Part shown: positions 34,047-43,633 of the stretch, piece after piece | How the letters are laid out: every line of letters starts with the position of its first letter | How positions within the stretch are numbered: the first letter of the stretch is position 1 | Assembly (NCBI RefSeq): GCF_000429485.1 | Contig: NZ_AUBY01000008.1 | Span: forward strand, 124,001-188,000 | Length of the DNA: 64,000 bases | Source: Aliagarivorans marinus DSM 23064 | Lineage (GTDB): Bacteria; Pseudomonadota; Gammaproteobacteria; Enterobacterales; Celerinatantimonadaceae | Direction: 5' to 3' | Made by a program: the position numbers and the translations under genes | The notes under the pieces: generated by a model | What the model was told of the DNA's origin: nothing | Databases searched by the model: none | Seen by the model: the letters and a program-made list of their open reading frames with translations, nothing else

Positions 34047-34812
34047 GATTTTCTCCTGACTCGCTGTACCGCGAGAGATAAGCACTAATTTGCGCGTAAG
34101 CCATCACCGCTATCATTGGGAACAAGCTGGCAAAGGCTATCAATCCAAATCCGTCGATTAACACGTCGCGCCCCGGCACCGAGGCCGCCAGGCCCAAGCC
34201 CAAGGCGGTCACAAGCGGCACCGTCACCGTCGACGTAGTCACCCCGCCACTGTCATAGGCAAGGGGAATAATGTCTTTAGGCGCAAACAGGGTTTGCACC
34301 ACTACCACCGCGTAGCCAGCGATAATGAAATACTGCAGCGGCTCTCCAATCACAATCCGATAGGTGCCCACCGCTAAGCCAAGTGCCACGCCAATCGCCA
34401 CTGAGCTGCGCAGCCCACCCACCGAGATAACTCCACCGGATACCTGATTGGCCTTAATGGCCACCGCCAGCAGTGAGGGCTCGGCAATGGTCGTGGCAAA
34501 GCCAATGGCCGCAGCAAACAGATACACCCACATGTAGCTCTGCCAGTTGGCGGTCTCGGCGCTACCAACAAACTGCTCGCTGGTTAACTGGCGGGCCATC
34601 GATTCACCCAAGGGAAACAGCGCCATCTGCAGCCCTAACAAGAACAGCACCATGCCGATGATCACAAAGCCGGTGCCCACCACAAGCTGGGTGGGGCGAC
34701 GCAGTGCGATGCGCAACACCACCAAGTGGAAGAACAGAATGGTCGCCACGATGGGCGCTACATCACCCAAGGTACCAAACAGATTACTGAGAAACTCGAC
34801 CCACCAAACCAT
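34036..34812 (-). CDS. DUF1538 membrane protein, second of a pair (UmpAB-type)
   Basis: 258-residue membrane protein with about seven hydrophobic segments. It shares with its upstream neighbour the family segments GFATTIAEPSLLAVA and [27 protein letters not shown], the latter containing the conserved [12 protein letters not shown]1538 pair from Halomonas (UmpAB) has been reported as a two-component Na+(Li+,K+)/H+ antiporter, so a cation/proton exchanger made of both subunits is the best guess. Its start overlaps the upstream stop by one base (TAATG), and its 3' end overlaps the PII-like gene by 11 bases, forming a tight three-gene operon. Confidence 0.85.
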   Translation of the reverse strand: MVWWVEFLSNLFGTLGDVAPIVATILFFHLVVLRIALRRPTQLVVGTGFVIIGMVLFLLGLQMALFPLGESMARQLTSEQFVGSAETANWQSYMWVYLFAAAIGFATTIAEPSLLAVAIKANQVSGGVISVGGLRSSVAIGVALGLAVGTYRIVIGEPLQYFIIAGYAVVVVQTLFAPKDIIPLAYDSGGVTTSTVTVPLVTALGLGLAASVPGRDVLIDGFGLIAFASLFPMIAVMAYAQISAYLSRYSESGENHEV

Positions 34813-35546
34813 TACCAGATAATCCCAAATAGCAGCACAAATAGGACCGGCGTTAGCGACGCCAGCGCAATCAAACCGAACCCATCCAGCAAGGGATTGC
34901 GCCCCTTAATCGCATTGGCCAAGCCCACCCCTAGTGCCGTGACCAGCGGTACGGTAATGGTCGAGGTGGTCACGCCACCGCTGTCGTAGGCGATACCGAT
35001 AATCTCCTGCGGCGCAAACGCGGTAATCACCACCACCAGCACATAACCGCCGATCATCAGCCAATGCAACGGCCAGCCACGCAGCACCCTCAATACCCCC
35101 ACCACAATCGCCAAACCCACAGCGGCGGCGACGCAAAGACGTAAAGCGGCAGCGTATTCTTGACGGGCGGCATCGCTGTCGACAATATGCTCGGTGACCG
35201 CGGCGACCTTGGCCGCCTCATCTGCCACCGCAATCAGCGCCGGCTCGGCAATGGTGGTGCCAAAACCCAAACAAAAGGCAAACAACAGCAAGGCCGAGAG
35301 CTTTCCTTTATGGGCAAAGGCATGGGCCATATCCTCCCCCACCGGGAACAAGCCCAACTCCAACCCCATCACAAAGCAGGTTAGGCCGAGCACTACCAGC
35401 GCGGTGCCTAAGAACACATTAGCAAGATCGGGAAGTGGGGATTGCAAGACAAACAGTTGGAAAAATGCGACCACCAGGATTATCGGGCTGATATCCCTGA
35501 GGCTTTTGAGGAGAGAATCGAAAAAGTGAGAGAGGTGATAACCCAT
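34812..35546 (-). CDS. DUF1538 membrane protein, first of a pair (UmpAB-type)
   Basis: 244-residue membrane protein with about seven hydrophobic segments, homologous to the next gene. It begins [34 protein letters not shown]. Conserved segments are [18 protein letters not shown] and [28 protein letters not shown], and [16 protein letters not shown] at the C terminus matches RDVLIDGFGLIAFASL of its partner. The pair most likely arose by ancient duplication and works as a heterodimer. First gene of the operon; the 194 bases upstream (35547-35740) hold no gene and would contain the promoter. Confidence 0.85.
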   Translation of the reverse strand: MGYHLSHFFDSLLKSLRDISPIILVVAFFQLFVLQSPLPDLANVFLGTALVVLGLTCFVMGLELGLFPVGEDMAHAFAHKGKLSALLLFAFCLGFGTTIAEPALIAVADEAAKVAAVTEHIVDSDAARQEYAAALRLCVAAAVGLAIVVGVLRVLRGWPLHWLMIGGYVLVVVITAFAPQEIIGIAYDSGGVTTSTITVPLVTALGVGLANAIKGRNPLLDGFGLIALASLTPVLFVLLFGIIW

Positions 35547-35740
35547 ACTCGTCCCCTAGTCATGCCATCATCGTACGGGCCTAAAAGGCCTGTAAAACTG
35601 ATGAGTACGATGGATGGCCGGCTAATCACAGCTGCGATAGATTGCAGCAGTTGTAATCAACATAACATGGGGAAGCCAAAGGGCCAGCAGCTTAAGCCAC
35701 TTTTGCGTGTCCAAGCTGCGGAAAACAAAGGGATTGAGAG

Positions 35741-36640
35741 CTAGCTAACAGCAGCGGCGCGTTCGAACAGTAAAACCTTTAGGCCAGCATCGGCGTCTTT
35801 CTCCAACACTAAGTCTGGACGCGCCAGTGCTTCAACAAAGCGCAGCTCAGGCGCTTCATTCGCGACACAATCGAGCAGAAACTGCTGGTCGAGCCAAGGT
35901 GCGTTCAGGCACAACAAAGCTTGGCCGTTGTCACTCAATAGACTCGGTAACTGACGGACGATTCGCTGGTAGTCTTTCTCTACCAAGAAGCTGCCCTTTT
36001 GCATTGATGGTGGATCGGCAATCACCAAATCATAAGGCCCAAACTTGCGCAGCTTACCCCAAGACTTAAACAAGTCATGGGCAAAGAACTTGGCGCGCTT
36101 AACATCGAGCTGATTAAGGCGCAGGTTGTTGCGCCCCACGTTCAAGGCTGCCTGACTCATATCCAGGTTCACCACCAGCTCAGCACCACCGGCCAAAGCC
36201 GCCACCGCAAAGCCGCAGGTGTAAGAGAACAAATTAAGGATGGTCTTGCCGCTGGCTCGCTGTTGCACCCATTGACGCCCTGCCGCCATATCAAGAAACA
36301 GCCCAAAGTTTTGATTGGTGCCAATATCAACCTGATAGTGCAGCCCATGTTCAGTGATCTGGCTCGGCGTTTGCGCCTCGCCCCATAGCCACTGCACCGG
36401 CGCGCCCGGCTGGTCGCGTTGCTGCAGATAGATACTCTTTACCGCTGCATCGCCCTGCAGGCGGGTCAGTAACGCGGCCAAAACCGGCTCAGCCAAGGGC
36501 TCATAAGCCACAATCAGCGCTAAAGGCGGCAGCCACTCAAGGTTGAACGCCTCGGCGCCGGGTACACAATTTCCTCGTCCATGGATTACGCGTAGTGCCT
36601 CAGCTCCCAGCTCAGGCAGGTCAAAGGAAAAATTACTCAC
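35741..36640 (-). CDS. Class I SAM-dependent methyltransferase (RlmI/RlmK-like)
   Basis: 299 residues. The SAM-binding motif is TILNLFSYTCGFAVAALAGGAELVVNLDMS, the catalytic-site motif is VIADPPSMQKGSF, and the linking segment GLFLDMAAGRQWV is shared with RlmI and the C-terminal half of RlmL. It lacks the N-terminal PUA domain of RlmI, so it may act on RNA or another substrate; the target is not certain. It starts with GTG and overlaps the 3' end of the AI-2E-family gene by eight bases, suggesting translational coupling. Confidence 0.82.
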   Translation of the reverse strand: MSNFSFDLPELGAEALRVIHGRGNCVPGAEAFNLEWLPPLALIVAYEPLAEPVLAALLTRLQGDAAVKSIYLQQRDQPGAPVQWLWGEAQTPSQITEHGLHYQVDIGTNQNFGLFLDMAAGRQWVQQRASGKTILNLFSYTCGFAVAALAGGAELVVNLDMSQAALNVGRNNLRLNQLDVKRAKFFAHDLFKSWGKLRKFGPYDLVIADPPSMQKGSFLVEKDYQRIVRQLPSLLSDNGQALLCLNAPWLDQQFLLDCVANEAPELRFVEALARPDLVLEKDADAGLKVLLFERAAAVS

Positions 36641-37730
36641 TCTTTTCTAACTCAACGTGTTCTAGTTCTAATTGTTCGATATCGATGCGTTTTAGCTCAT
36701 CGGGGTGGGCCAGCAAGGATGCGACCCAGTGGCCAGACTCGCTCGATTCCAGCGCAATCTTTAAGATCATGGTTAAGGGCACCGATAGCAGCATGCCCAC
36801 GCTACCGAATAGCCAGCCCCAGAAGATCAAGGACAGGATCACCACCAACGACGACAGCCCAAGGCCCTTGCCCATCACCCGCGGCTCAATCATGTTGCCC
36901 ACCACCATATTTACCGAAAAGTACAGCGCCATCACAATCGCCGCCTCTTTTACCCCAAACTGCACCAGCGCCAAGATAATTGGCGGGATGGCCGCAATCA
37001 GCGAGCCAACATTCGGGATGAAGTTCAGCAAGAAAGCCAGCAAGGCCCACATCACCGCGTAATCAAGGCGCAGCATGCTCAGCACAATCAGCACTGGGGT
37101 GGCGGTAATCAGGCTGATCAGCGCCTTCACCGCAATGTAGTTGTTCACCGCCTTGAGCGAGCGGTCAATCTGTGACATCCGAATATCAGGGCTGTGCAGC
37201 GCATAATGCAGACGCTGCGGCATGCTGTCGGCTTCGAGAAGCATAAACACGGTGACCAACAAAATCATAAAGATGTTAGTCGCGGCGCCACTTAAGCCCG
37301 ACAAGGTATTGGCGAACAGCCCCAGCACCACGCCCGGGTCAAAGTAGCCGGTAATCATCGACATGTTTACTTCGATATCGAAGCGCGCTGCGAGCTGTAC
37401 CACGCCACCTAAGCGCTGCAGCAGTTGGTCGCGATACTCCGGGATAGCCGCGCGGAAGTCATTGACCGAGTTCCCCACCACGCCGGCGATTAACATCAGG
37501 GCCACGATAATCAATACCAATACTGCCAGCACCGCCAGCACTCGCGGAATGCGCAGCTTGGTCAGCATCTTAACCAATGGGTTAGCAATAATGGCAATAA
37601 ACAATGAAAGCAAAAATGGGATAAGCACCGGAGTCGCCGCCTTTAGGCCCGCCAACACCACGATAATAGATGCACAAATCAATAACCCATCTCGAAAATT
37701 AGCTTCTCGGTTTACGGCAGGAAATTTCAC
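36633..37730 (-). CDS. AI-2E family (PerM/TqsA-type) membrane transporter
   Basis: 365-residue membrane protein with about eight hydrophobic segments. Family marks are the N-terminal double hydrophobic hairpin (APVLIPFLLSLFIAIIANPLVK), the long soluble loop with MPQRLHYALHSPDIRMSQIDRSLKAVNNYI, and the C-terminal LNFIPNVGSLIAAIPPIILAL and PRVMGKGLGLSSLVVILSLIFWGWLFG. Start: GTG at 37730 with AAGGAG eight bases upstream. TqsA exports the autoinducer AI-2 in E. coli; other members are Na+/H+ antiporters, so the substrate is open. The C-terminal tail is rich in Glu and Leu (RIDIEQLELEHVELEKSE). Confidence 0.88.
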   Translation of the reverse strand: MKFPAVNREANFRDGLLICASIIVVLAGLKAATPVLIPFLLSLFIAIIANPLVKMLTKLRIPRVLAVLAVLVLIIVALMLIAGVVGNSVNDFRAAIPEYRDQLLQRLGGVVQLAARFDIEVNMSMITGYFDPGVVLGLFANTLSGLSGAATNIFMILLVTVFMLLEADSMPQRLHYALHSPDIRMSQIDRSLKAVNNYIAVKALISLITATPVLIVLSMLRLDYAVMWALLAFLLNFIPNVGSLIAAIPPIILALVQFGVKEAAIVMALYFSVNMVVGNMIEPRVMGKGLGLSSLVVILSLIFWGWLFGSVGMLLSVPLTMILKIALESSESGHWVASLLAHPDELKRIDIEQLELEHVELEKSE

Positions 37731-37794
37731 ATCTCACTCCTTAACAGTGATTTGCTTGCAAGTGTAAGTTCAGCCAAGGATAAAACCAACACAT

Positions 37795-38508
37795 TTACCA
37801 AGCACTTAACGAGCGGCCACCATCGACTTTGAGTGTTTCTCCGGTGATAAAGTCATTGGCCAGTAACATCTCGACAACCTGCCACACCGGCTCAAAGCCC
37901 CCTTCCTGCCCAAGCGGTGTGCTGGCTAACACCTGCGCGCGCTGCGCCTCGCTGTGTTCCGGCAAAAAAGACAATGGTCCGGGAGCAATACAGTTGACCC
38001 GAATATCTGGGGCCCAGGCAGCGGCGTAGCCTTGCATCAAACAGCTAAGGGCCGCTTTTGAGGCGCAATAGGCGCGTCTATCCGGGCGCGGCAGCTGCGC
38101 GTAGATATCGGTGATGGCGATAATCTGCCCGCGTGCATTACGCAGTGCGGGCTGCAGCGCCTCGCTGAGTATCTGCGGCGCATGAAAATGCAGCGCCATC
38201 GCCCGCTGGCCGAGCGCCAGATGCTCGTTTAGCGTGGCATGCTCGCTCTCGCCCTCAAACAGTGAGGCATTGTGCAGCAGCAAATCCAAGCTAGGCAGCT
38301 CAGCGGTGAGGCGCTCAGCCAAGGCGAGCAGTTGGCCGGCGTCGGTGAAGTCACACTGATAGAGCCTCACCCCACGTTTAGCCAAGGCCTCGGTTTGCTC
38401 ACTCGCCCGGCGATACTGACCAAACACCTGCCGGCCCTGCGCCAAAAACTGCTCGGCGAGGTGTAAACCTAAGCGCCGTCCGATTCCACTGATAAACACT
38501 CCCGGCAT
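37795..38508 (-). CDS. folM: FolM-like short-chain dehydrogenase (dihydromonapterin reductase)
   Basis: 237-residue SDR enzyme. NAD(P) binding by SGIGRRLGLHLAEQFLAQG (residues 7-25), active-site YCASKAALSCLMQG and the DLLLHNASLFEGE segment fit FolM more than generic FabG-like SDRs; the C terminus ends in VDGGRSLSAW, as FolM ends in DGGR. FolM reduces dihydromonapterin to tetrahydromonapterin, a cofactor for phenylalanine hydroxylase, and has weak dihydrofolate reductase activity. It is divergent from the yfcH-like gene with 71 bases between starts. No folE or folX is adjacent. Confidence 0.78.
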   Translation of the reverse strand: MPGVFISGIGRRLGLHLAEQFLAQGRQVFGQYRRASEQTEALAKRGVRLYQCDFTDAGQLLALAERLTAELPSLDLLLHNASLFEGESEHATLNEHLALGQRAMALHFHAPQILSEALQPALRNARGQIIAITDIYAQLPRPDRRAYCASKAALSCLMQGYAAAWAPDIRVNCIAPGPLSFLPEHSEAQRAQVLASTPLGQEGGFEPVWQVVEMLLANDFITGETLKVDGGRSLSAW

Positions 38509-38579
38509 ACTTCAATGATCCCCTGAATCTCTGCTATCGTTATTGAAATCAATAACTAAGTTAGCCAACGGCCCTGTTA

Positions 38580-39473
38580 ATGAAAATTTTGCTCACCGGC
38601 GGTACTGGTTTTATCGGCCAGTCTCTCGCCCGGCAATTACAGCCAAAGCACCAGCTTATCATCCTAACCCGACGCCCGGTACGCGCCTACCAACAACTCG
38701 GCCATAACATCTTAGCTATCAGTTCGCTCGATGAGCTGCAAGACCTCAATGATGTCGATGCAGTGATTAACCTGGCCGGCGAACCCATCGCCAACCGCCG
38801 CTGGACCGCCAAGCAAAAACAACGGATCTGCGACAGCCGCTGGCAGCTCACCGAAGAGTTGGTTGAGATGATCAATAACAGCATGCCACGCCCACACACC
38901 TTTATCAGCGGCAGTGCCATCGGCGTCTACGGCACCGAGATCGACGGCGAGATCAACGAAGCAACACAGGTACAAGAGCAGTGCTTTACCCGCACCGTCT
39001 GCAAACGCTGGGAAGAGCTGGCGCTGAAGGCCGAGAGCGAGCAAACCCGCGTCTGCTTACTGCGCACCGGCGTGGTGTTGGGGGTTGAAGGCGGTGCGCT
39101 GGCGAAGATGCTACCGGCCTTTAAGCTCGGCGCAGGCGGGCCGATGGGCAGTGGCCAGCAGATGATGTCATGGATCCACATTCAAGATATGGTCAACGGC
39201 ATCATATTCTTGTTAAACAATAGCGATGCTTCCGGCGTGTATAACTTCACCGCCCCAGCCCCGGTGAGCAACCAACAGTTTAGCGAAGTACTGGCCAAGC
39301 AACTGGGCCGCCCCTGCTTTTTCCGCACGCCCAAGCAAGTGCTGGATCTGGCCTTCGGCGAGATGGCCACCTTGTTGCTTGATGGCCAGCAGGTGCTACC
39401 CAAGCGCTTGTTAGAGGCTGGCTATAAGTTCCGCTACCCGAGCTTAGAGAAGGCCATGCACCAGCTGGTGTAG
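38580..39473 (+). CDS. yfcH: TIGR01777-family NAD(P)-dependent epimerase (YfcH-like)
   Basis: 297-residue extended SDR. It begins KILLTGGTGFIGQSLARQL (Rossmann GxxGxxG). The family signatures are INLAGEPIANRRWTAKQK, SGSAIGVYG, LRTGVVLGVEGGALAKMLPAFKLGAGGPMGSGQQ and SWIHIQDMV. C-terminal DUF1731 region: FRTPKQVLDLAFGEMATLLLDGQQVLPKRLLEAGY. The substrate of YfcH proteins is not known; in cyanobacteria and plants a relative is involved in cell division. It has a short 71-base divergent promoter region shared with folM. Confidence 0.9.
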   Translation: MKILLTGGTGFIGQSLARQLQPKHQLIILTRRPVRAYQQLGHNILAISSLDELQDLNDVDAVINLAGEPIANRRWTAKQKQRICDSRWQLTEELVEMINNSMPRPHTFISGSAIGVYGTEIDGEINEATQVQEQCFTRTVCKRWEELALKAESEQTRVCLLRTGVVLGVEGGALAKMLPAFKLGAGGPMGSGQQMMSWIHIQDMVNGIIFLLNNSDASGVYNFTAPAPVSNQQFSEVLAKQLGRPCFFRTPKQVLDLAFGEMATLLLDGQQVLPKRLLEAGYKFRYPSLEKAMHQLV

Positions 39474-39496
39474 TTGCACCGCCCCAATAAAACGCA

Positions 39497-40192
39497 CTAC
39501 TCGGCCAGCTGCACTGAGTTATCACCCACGCTGTAGGCAATCACCTGCGACAGCTGGGTGAGCGATAGGCCTGACTGCTGTTGGAATTCGTTAAACACCT
39601 GCTGCACTTGATTCAGCGCACGCTGGCTGGAGGGCGCCTTATCGATATGGCCCTGCGCCTGCAGATAGCCCACCACATCTTTCGAGAGCACAAAGGTATC
39701 CTTACCCATCCGCCGCAGCGCATAGGAAGCGCTATTCCCGCCCAAACGCGCGCCTTGTTTTTTTAGCAGCAGCCACAGGCCCACGATATCTTGCTCCGGC
39801 CACTCGGCGATAAACTTGGCAAAGCTACCGTGCTGCTCTGCCAGCTCCACCATCATCTGGGCATTGGCGGGTACCGTGAGGATCTTCTGGCGATTGCGGA
39901 TAATCCCGGCGTCATTACACAGGCGCTCAATGTGCCCCTCGTCCAGCAACAACATCTTAGCGGGCTCGAAGCCGAAGAAGGCGCGCTCAAACGCCGGCCA
40001 TTTTTGCTCCACTACCCGCCAGACGAAGCCGGACTGAAAAATCACTTGGGTAAAAGCAGCCAGCCAGCGGTCATCGCTAACTTCAGCTAGCTCGGCGCTG
40101 CTGCGCGGCACACTGAGCATCGCCTCTAATGCGGCCTCTCCGCCCTTACGCTCGGCGGCGCGTTGCCAAACAGAACTAAATTTTTCTACCAT
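39497..40192 (-). CDS. DNA-3-methyladenine glycosylase I (Tag)-fold protein lacking key Tag residues
   Basis: 231 residues. WLAAFTQVIFQSGFVWRVVEQKWPAFERAFFGFEPAKML and LCNDAGIIRNRQKI follow the Tag (PF03352) helix-hairpin-helix region closely. However, the position of E. coli Tag Glu38, which reads out 3-methyladenine, is not Glu here (VIFQSG against LEGFQAG), and the N- and C-terminal Cys/His residues of the Tag zinc snap are missing. The protein may excise a different base or have another role. It is a single gene, convergent with yfcH and 100 bases downstream of the TIGR03503-like gene on the same strand. Confidence 0.7.
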   Translation of the reverse strand: MVEKFSSVWQRAAERKGGEAALEAMLSVPRSSAELAEVSDDRWLAAFTQVIFQSGFVWRVVEQKWPAFERAFFGFEPAKMLLLDEGHIERLCNDAGIIRNRQKILTVPANAQMMVELAEQHGSFAKFIAEWPEQDIVGLWLLLKKQGARLGGNSASYALRRMGKDTFVLSKDVVGYLQAQGHIDKAPSSQRALNQVQQVFNEFQQQSGLSLTQLSQVIAYSVGDNSVQLAE

Positions 40193-40292
40193 GATGTGTT
40201 GTTACCTTGTGAGCACAGATCAAACAGGGGAGCTGATTGCTCCCCTGTGTCGCTCAAGCCTAACGCTTGCAGATGTGCGTTTCCAGCACTTG

Positions 40293-41576
40293 TTATTCTT
40301 GCGGCATGTTCAGCTCTGGGCCTTCACTCATCTTCGGCTCAGGTCCACCATTCATCGCTGGCGCTTCACTTTGGCGCGCTTTCTCCAGCGCCTTTTTAAA
40401 GGCAACCCGCTTGCGCCACCAAATAAAGCCGAACACAGCACCGACCAGCAGCAATACACCGAAGACGATGCCAATAATCATCCCCCACGGCGAGCTGGGT
40501 TCTTCGGCTTCGGCTGCTTGCTCAAGCACTTCCGGTGCAACCGGTGGTGGCGGCGGCGGCAAGATCACGAAGTCTTCTTCTGGAAACTCAACCACCAGCT
40601 CTCGCCCATCAAGGGTATTGGCCAGGATCGTGCCGCCCACCCGGTAGCGGCCATGCATCGCGGGAGTCGGCAGTGGCACAGCAATCTTGTCGGTCTCGGC
40701 AAACACCTGAAACGGCTCTTCCCAACCAACGTTGTTGAACACCTTGCCATCGATGATCACGCTGCTAGGGTCTAGCTCATCACGGTCGATCTGCATATGC
40801 ATCACCGCTTGATTGCTGTCATCATCAGGCGCATCGATTTTGACCGACACCGGGTTAGGATAAATGAACACCTCTTGGCGTAGTGCGCGGGTGAACACCT
40901 CGTTGATGGTACTGACCACCAGCTCGTATTTACCGGGCTCGATGTCTACATCGACCACCGCAGTGAAAATACCGTCATCGGGGACTTCATCGAATTTTTT
41001 ACCATCGTCATAAAACTTGGCCAGCTCTTCACGACGGATCCGTTCACGCAGGTCGATATTCACCGTGCGATTCACTGCAACGCTCAGCAGCGCTTCGTCG
41101 ATATACACGCCCAAGTCGATCTTGTCGCCGCGGTTATGTAGCTGGGCAGCAATCTTAAGGCGCTCGCCAAAGTAGAGTTGGGTTGGGATCTCATCGACCT
41201 CCAGCGCCACATCACTAAGTAGCTGGATGCGGTTACGACCACGGTTCTCAGCCACCGCCTGCCAAGGGCCGGGCATTGGGTTCTCGATGGTCACGATGTC
41301 CATCTCGTCGGTTTCCAGCCAGGTAGCATTTTCCGGCAGATCCCATGCATACAGCTTGCTGCCGTTAGGGCGCACCAGTACCGCCGCACGGGTTCCCTCT
41401 TCGCGATACAGGATAAAGGTGATCTTTTCTATCCCGTGGTCGAGCCGGAAGCGGTTATCAATAAGCGGCACATCACGATTGGTAAAGATCTCGTTTGCTG
41501 AGGCAAACAGAGGTAATACAGCGATAATCGACCACAGACAGGTTCGGCTAAACAGCCGGATTAGAGCTTGCGCCAA
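40293..41576 (-). CDS. TIGR03503 family exported membrane-anchored protein
   Basis: 427 residues with a signal peptide (residues 1-27), a periplasmic region of about 320 residues with beta-sandwich-like stretches (DDGIFTAVVDVDIEPGKYELVVS resembles the TIGR03503/BatD-like pattern), a Pro-rich linker (LPPPPPPVAP), one membrane segment (WGMIIGIVFGVLLLVGAVFGFIWW) and a charged cytoplasmic tail. I recall this architecture as TIGR03503, which is restricted to marine gammaproteobacteria and has no known function. The start is TTG at 41576, with a strong AGGAGG upstream. It overlaps the dnaQ stop by 16 bases, so it is probably translated with dnaQ. Confidence 0.75.
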   Translation of the reverse strand: MAQALIRLFSRTCLWSIIAVLPLFASANEIFTNRDVPLIDNRFRLDHGIEKITFILYREEGTRAAVLVRPNGSKLYAWDLPENATWLETDEMDIVTIENPMPGPWQAVAENRGRNRIQLLSDVALEVDEIPTQLYFGERLKIAAQLHNRGDKIDLGVYIDEALLSVAVNRTVNIDLRERIRREELAKFYDDGKKFDEVPDDGIFTAVVDVDIEPGKYELVVSTINEVFTRALRQEVFIYPNPVSVKIDAPDDDSNQAVMHMQIDRDELDPSSVIIDGKVFNNVGWEEPFQVFAETDKIAVPLPTPAMHGRYRVGGTILANTLDGRELVVEFPEEDFVILPPPPPPVAPEVLEQAAEAEEPSSPWGMIIGIVFGVLLLVGAVFGFIWWRKRVAFKKALEKARQSEAPAMNGGPEPKMSEGPELNMPQE

Positions 41577-42334
41577 AGGCAGCTTCCTCCTTTTTTCTCC
41601 ACCAGTTCAAGACGCTCTTGATGCAGGCCTTGCTCTTCGTCGCTGGCAAACACAACCGCTAGCGGTGGGCGCTCAGCCGCCAGGCGACGCACGCCTAAGC
41701 CCTGCTCTTCGCCATCTTGACCATGGATCAGGTTTAACTTGTTTTGACCCCCGGTCATCTTCAAGAACACTTCGGCCAATAACTCGGCATCGAGCAATGC
41801 GCCGTGGTAGGTACGTGATGAGCGGTCTACACCGTAGTAATCACTCAAGGCATCTAGGTTCTTACGCGCTGGCAGCGGCTTGCTGCCTGCCAACTGCACC
41901 TCCCGGCCATTGTATTCGCCGCGACGTGCTACCAACAGGGAGTCGGTGACACTACAGATATCGGCACATTTGGGGCGTGCTTGAGGCAACATCGATAATT
42001 CGTGATCAAGGAAGCTAATATCGAACTGGGCGTTGTGAGCCACCAGCTCGGCACCATCGATAAAGGCCAGAAAATCATCGGCAATCTGGTGGAACAGCGG
42101 CTTGTCGAGGACAAACTCATCGGTAATCCCGTGAACCTCGATCGCCTCATCGTCGATCTTCTGTTGTGGATTGATGTAGACATGGTAGGTACGACCGGTC
42201 AACTTACGGTCAATCACTTCAACACAACCAATCTCGATCACCCGGTGGCCTTGATAGATGGGGCCGCCACTGTCGTTCATACCGGTGGTTTCTGTATCGA
42301 AAACCACCTGTCGTTGCATCGGAGATTGGTTCAC
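41561..42334 (-). CDS. dnaQ: DNA polymerase III epsilon subunit (3'-5' proofreading exonuclease)
   Basis: 257 residues. DEDDh exonuclease motifs: Exo I FDTETTG, Exo II HNAQFDISFLDHEL, Exo III HGALLDAELLAEV with the catalytic His. The C-terminal segment LVEKKGGSCLWRKL corresponds to the alpha-subunit-binding tail of gammaproteobacterial DnaQ. Start: GTG at 42334 preceded by AGGAAA; an ATG five codons later is also possible. Divergent from rnhA by 53 bases, the conserved arrangement of E. coli and Vibrio. Confidence 0.95.
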   Translation of the reverse strand: MNQSPMQRQVVFDTETTGMNDSGGPIYQGHRVIEIGCVEVIDRKLTGRTYHVYINPQQKIDDEAIEVHGITDEFVLDKPLFHQIADDFLAFIDGAELVAHNAQFDISFLDHELSMLPQARPKCADICSVTDSLLVARRGEYNGREVQLAGSKPLPARKNLDALSDYYGVDRSSRTYHGALLDAELLAEVFLKMTGGQNKLNLIHGQDGEEQGLGVRRLAAERPPLAVVFASDEEQGLHQERLELVEKKGGSCLWRKL

Positions 42335-42387
42335 TTGTTTTCCTATGTCACACTGTAGGGAGAAATTTCCCCTAGTTTACCAAAGTT

Positions 42388-42855
42388 ATGCAACAAGAAG
42401 TTGAAGTGTTTACCGACGGTTCCTGTTTAGGTAACCCCGGCCCGGGCGGTTATGGTGCCATTCTCACCTATGGCGCTCATCGCAAAGAGTTAAGCCAAGG
42501 CTACAAGCGCACCACCAATAACCGCATGGAGCTGCTTGCAGCGATTGTCGCGCTGGAAAGCTTAAAGCGCCCCTGCAAGGTAACACTGACCACCGACAGC
42601 CAGTATGTACGCCAAGGCATTACCTCGTGGCTGGCCGGTTGGAAGCGCAAAGGCTGGAAGACCGCCAGCAAACAGCCGGTTAAAAACGTTGATTTGTGGA
42701 AGCGCTTGGATGCCGCGAGTCAGCAACATGATGTGGACTGGAAATGGGTGAAAGGCCATAGCGGCCACCCGGAGAATGAACGCTGTGACGATTTGGCGCG
42801 CGACGCCGCCAGCGGCAGTGACTTACTGGTCGACGAAGGCTATCACGAGAGCTAA
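42388..42855 (+). CDS. rnhA: Ribonuclease HI
   Basis: 155-residue RNase HI that degrades the RNA of RNA-DNA hybrids. The catalytic acidic residues are in [14 protein letters not shown] (Asp10), RMELLAAI (Glu48), [10 protein letters not shown] (Asp70) and [12 protein letters not shown] (Asp134), all present. It also has the basic handle [21 protein letters not shown]. Length equals E. coli RnhA. It overlaps the convergent yafS-like gene by four bases at the 3' end. Confidence 0.97.
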   Translation: MQQEVEVFTDGSCLGNPGPGGYGAILTYGAHRKELSQGYKRTTNNRMELLAAIVALESLKRPCKVTLTTDSQYVRQGITSWLAGWKRKGWKTASKQPVKNVDLWKRLDAASQQHDVDWKWVKGHSGHPENERCDDLARDAASGSDLLVDEGYHES

Positions 42856-43565
42856 CCGCCCACCGAGGTCGCCGCTATTCGCGGTTTTACCCAGCGCGGG
42901 TTGCGCACCGGCGTAAGCGGCGCCCGCCGCTTACGCGCCACGATGAAATAGCACGAAGCGGTCATCCGGAAATAATCCCGCCCGAAGCGTTCAAACCACA
43001 GCGGCGCCGGCCGGTTATTCACAAAACTGGTATAGGCAAAACGCTCGTCACTTAATACCTCAAAGCCCAGCAGGTTTAGCCAGTCCTTCACCCGTGACGG
43101 GGTGAACATCCGTGAGCTGAACGGTAGCCCCTTGCGTGGCAGCGGCACATAGCGGCGTAAACCCAGCAGGCTAATGGGATTAAATCCACTTAGCATAATG
43201 TAGCCATCGGCGGTCAGTACCCGTTCCACTTCTCGCAGCAATTGGTGGGGATCTTTGGAAAAATCCAGGCTGTGTGCCAGCAAGCACATGTCAATACAGC
43301 TTTCTTGAAACGGCAGATGTTCAGGCTTGGCTAACACGCCGGCAAGTTCGCTTTCACGCGCCACATTGAGCTGATGACGGACGCTGGAGACATGGCAGCT
43401 AAGTTCGGCACTGAGCGAGCCTACCTTGAGGATGTGGTAGCCAAAGATACGCGGCAGCTGCTCGTCGAGCAGCGTCTGCTGCTGGCGCAACAGCCAATCA
43501 CCCAGTGGCAGGTCCTGCCATGAGTAGGGGCTTGCTACAACTTCCTGAATCCTCGCTGGCCGCAT
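42852..43565 (-). CDS. yafS: Class I SAM-dependent methyltransferase (YafS-like)
   Basis: 237 residues. Typical of the YafS family: a poorly conserved N-terminal SAM-binding region, then [56 protein letters not shown]. The substrate is unknown. It sits between rnhA and gloB as in E. coli, which supports the assignment. The 68 bases between its start and that of gloB form a divergent promoter region. Confidence 0.88.
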   Translation of the reverse strand: MRPARIQEVVASPYSWQDLPLGDWLLRQQQTLLDEQLPRIFGYHILKVGSLSAELSCHVSSVRHQLNVARESELAGVLAKPEHLPFQESCIDMCLLAHSLDFSKDPHQLLREVERVLTADGYIMLSGFNPISLLGLRRYVPLPRKGLPFSSRMFTPSRVKDWLNLLGFEVLSDERFAYTSFVNNRPAPLWFERFGRDYFRMTASCYFIVARKRRAPLTPVRNPRWVKPRIAATSVGG

Positions 43566-43633
43566 CGCCTTCCCGTATTAATTCGCCGCGTTTCGCGCAA
43601 TAATAGCCAGACTTTAGCGACAGAGAACAGACA

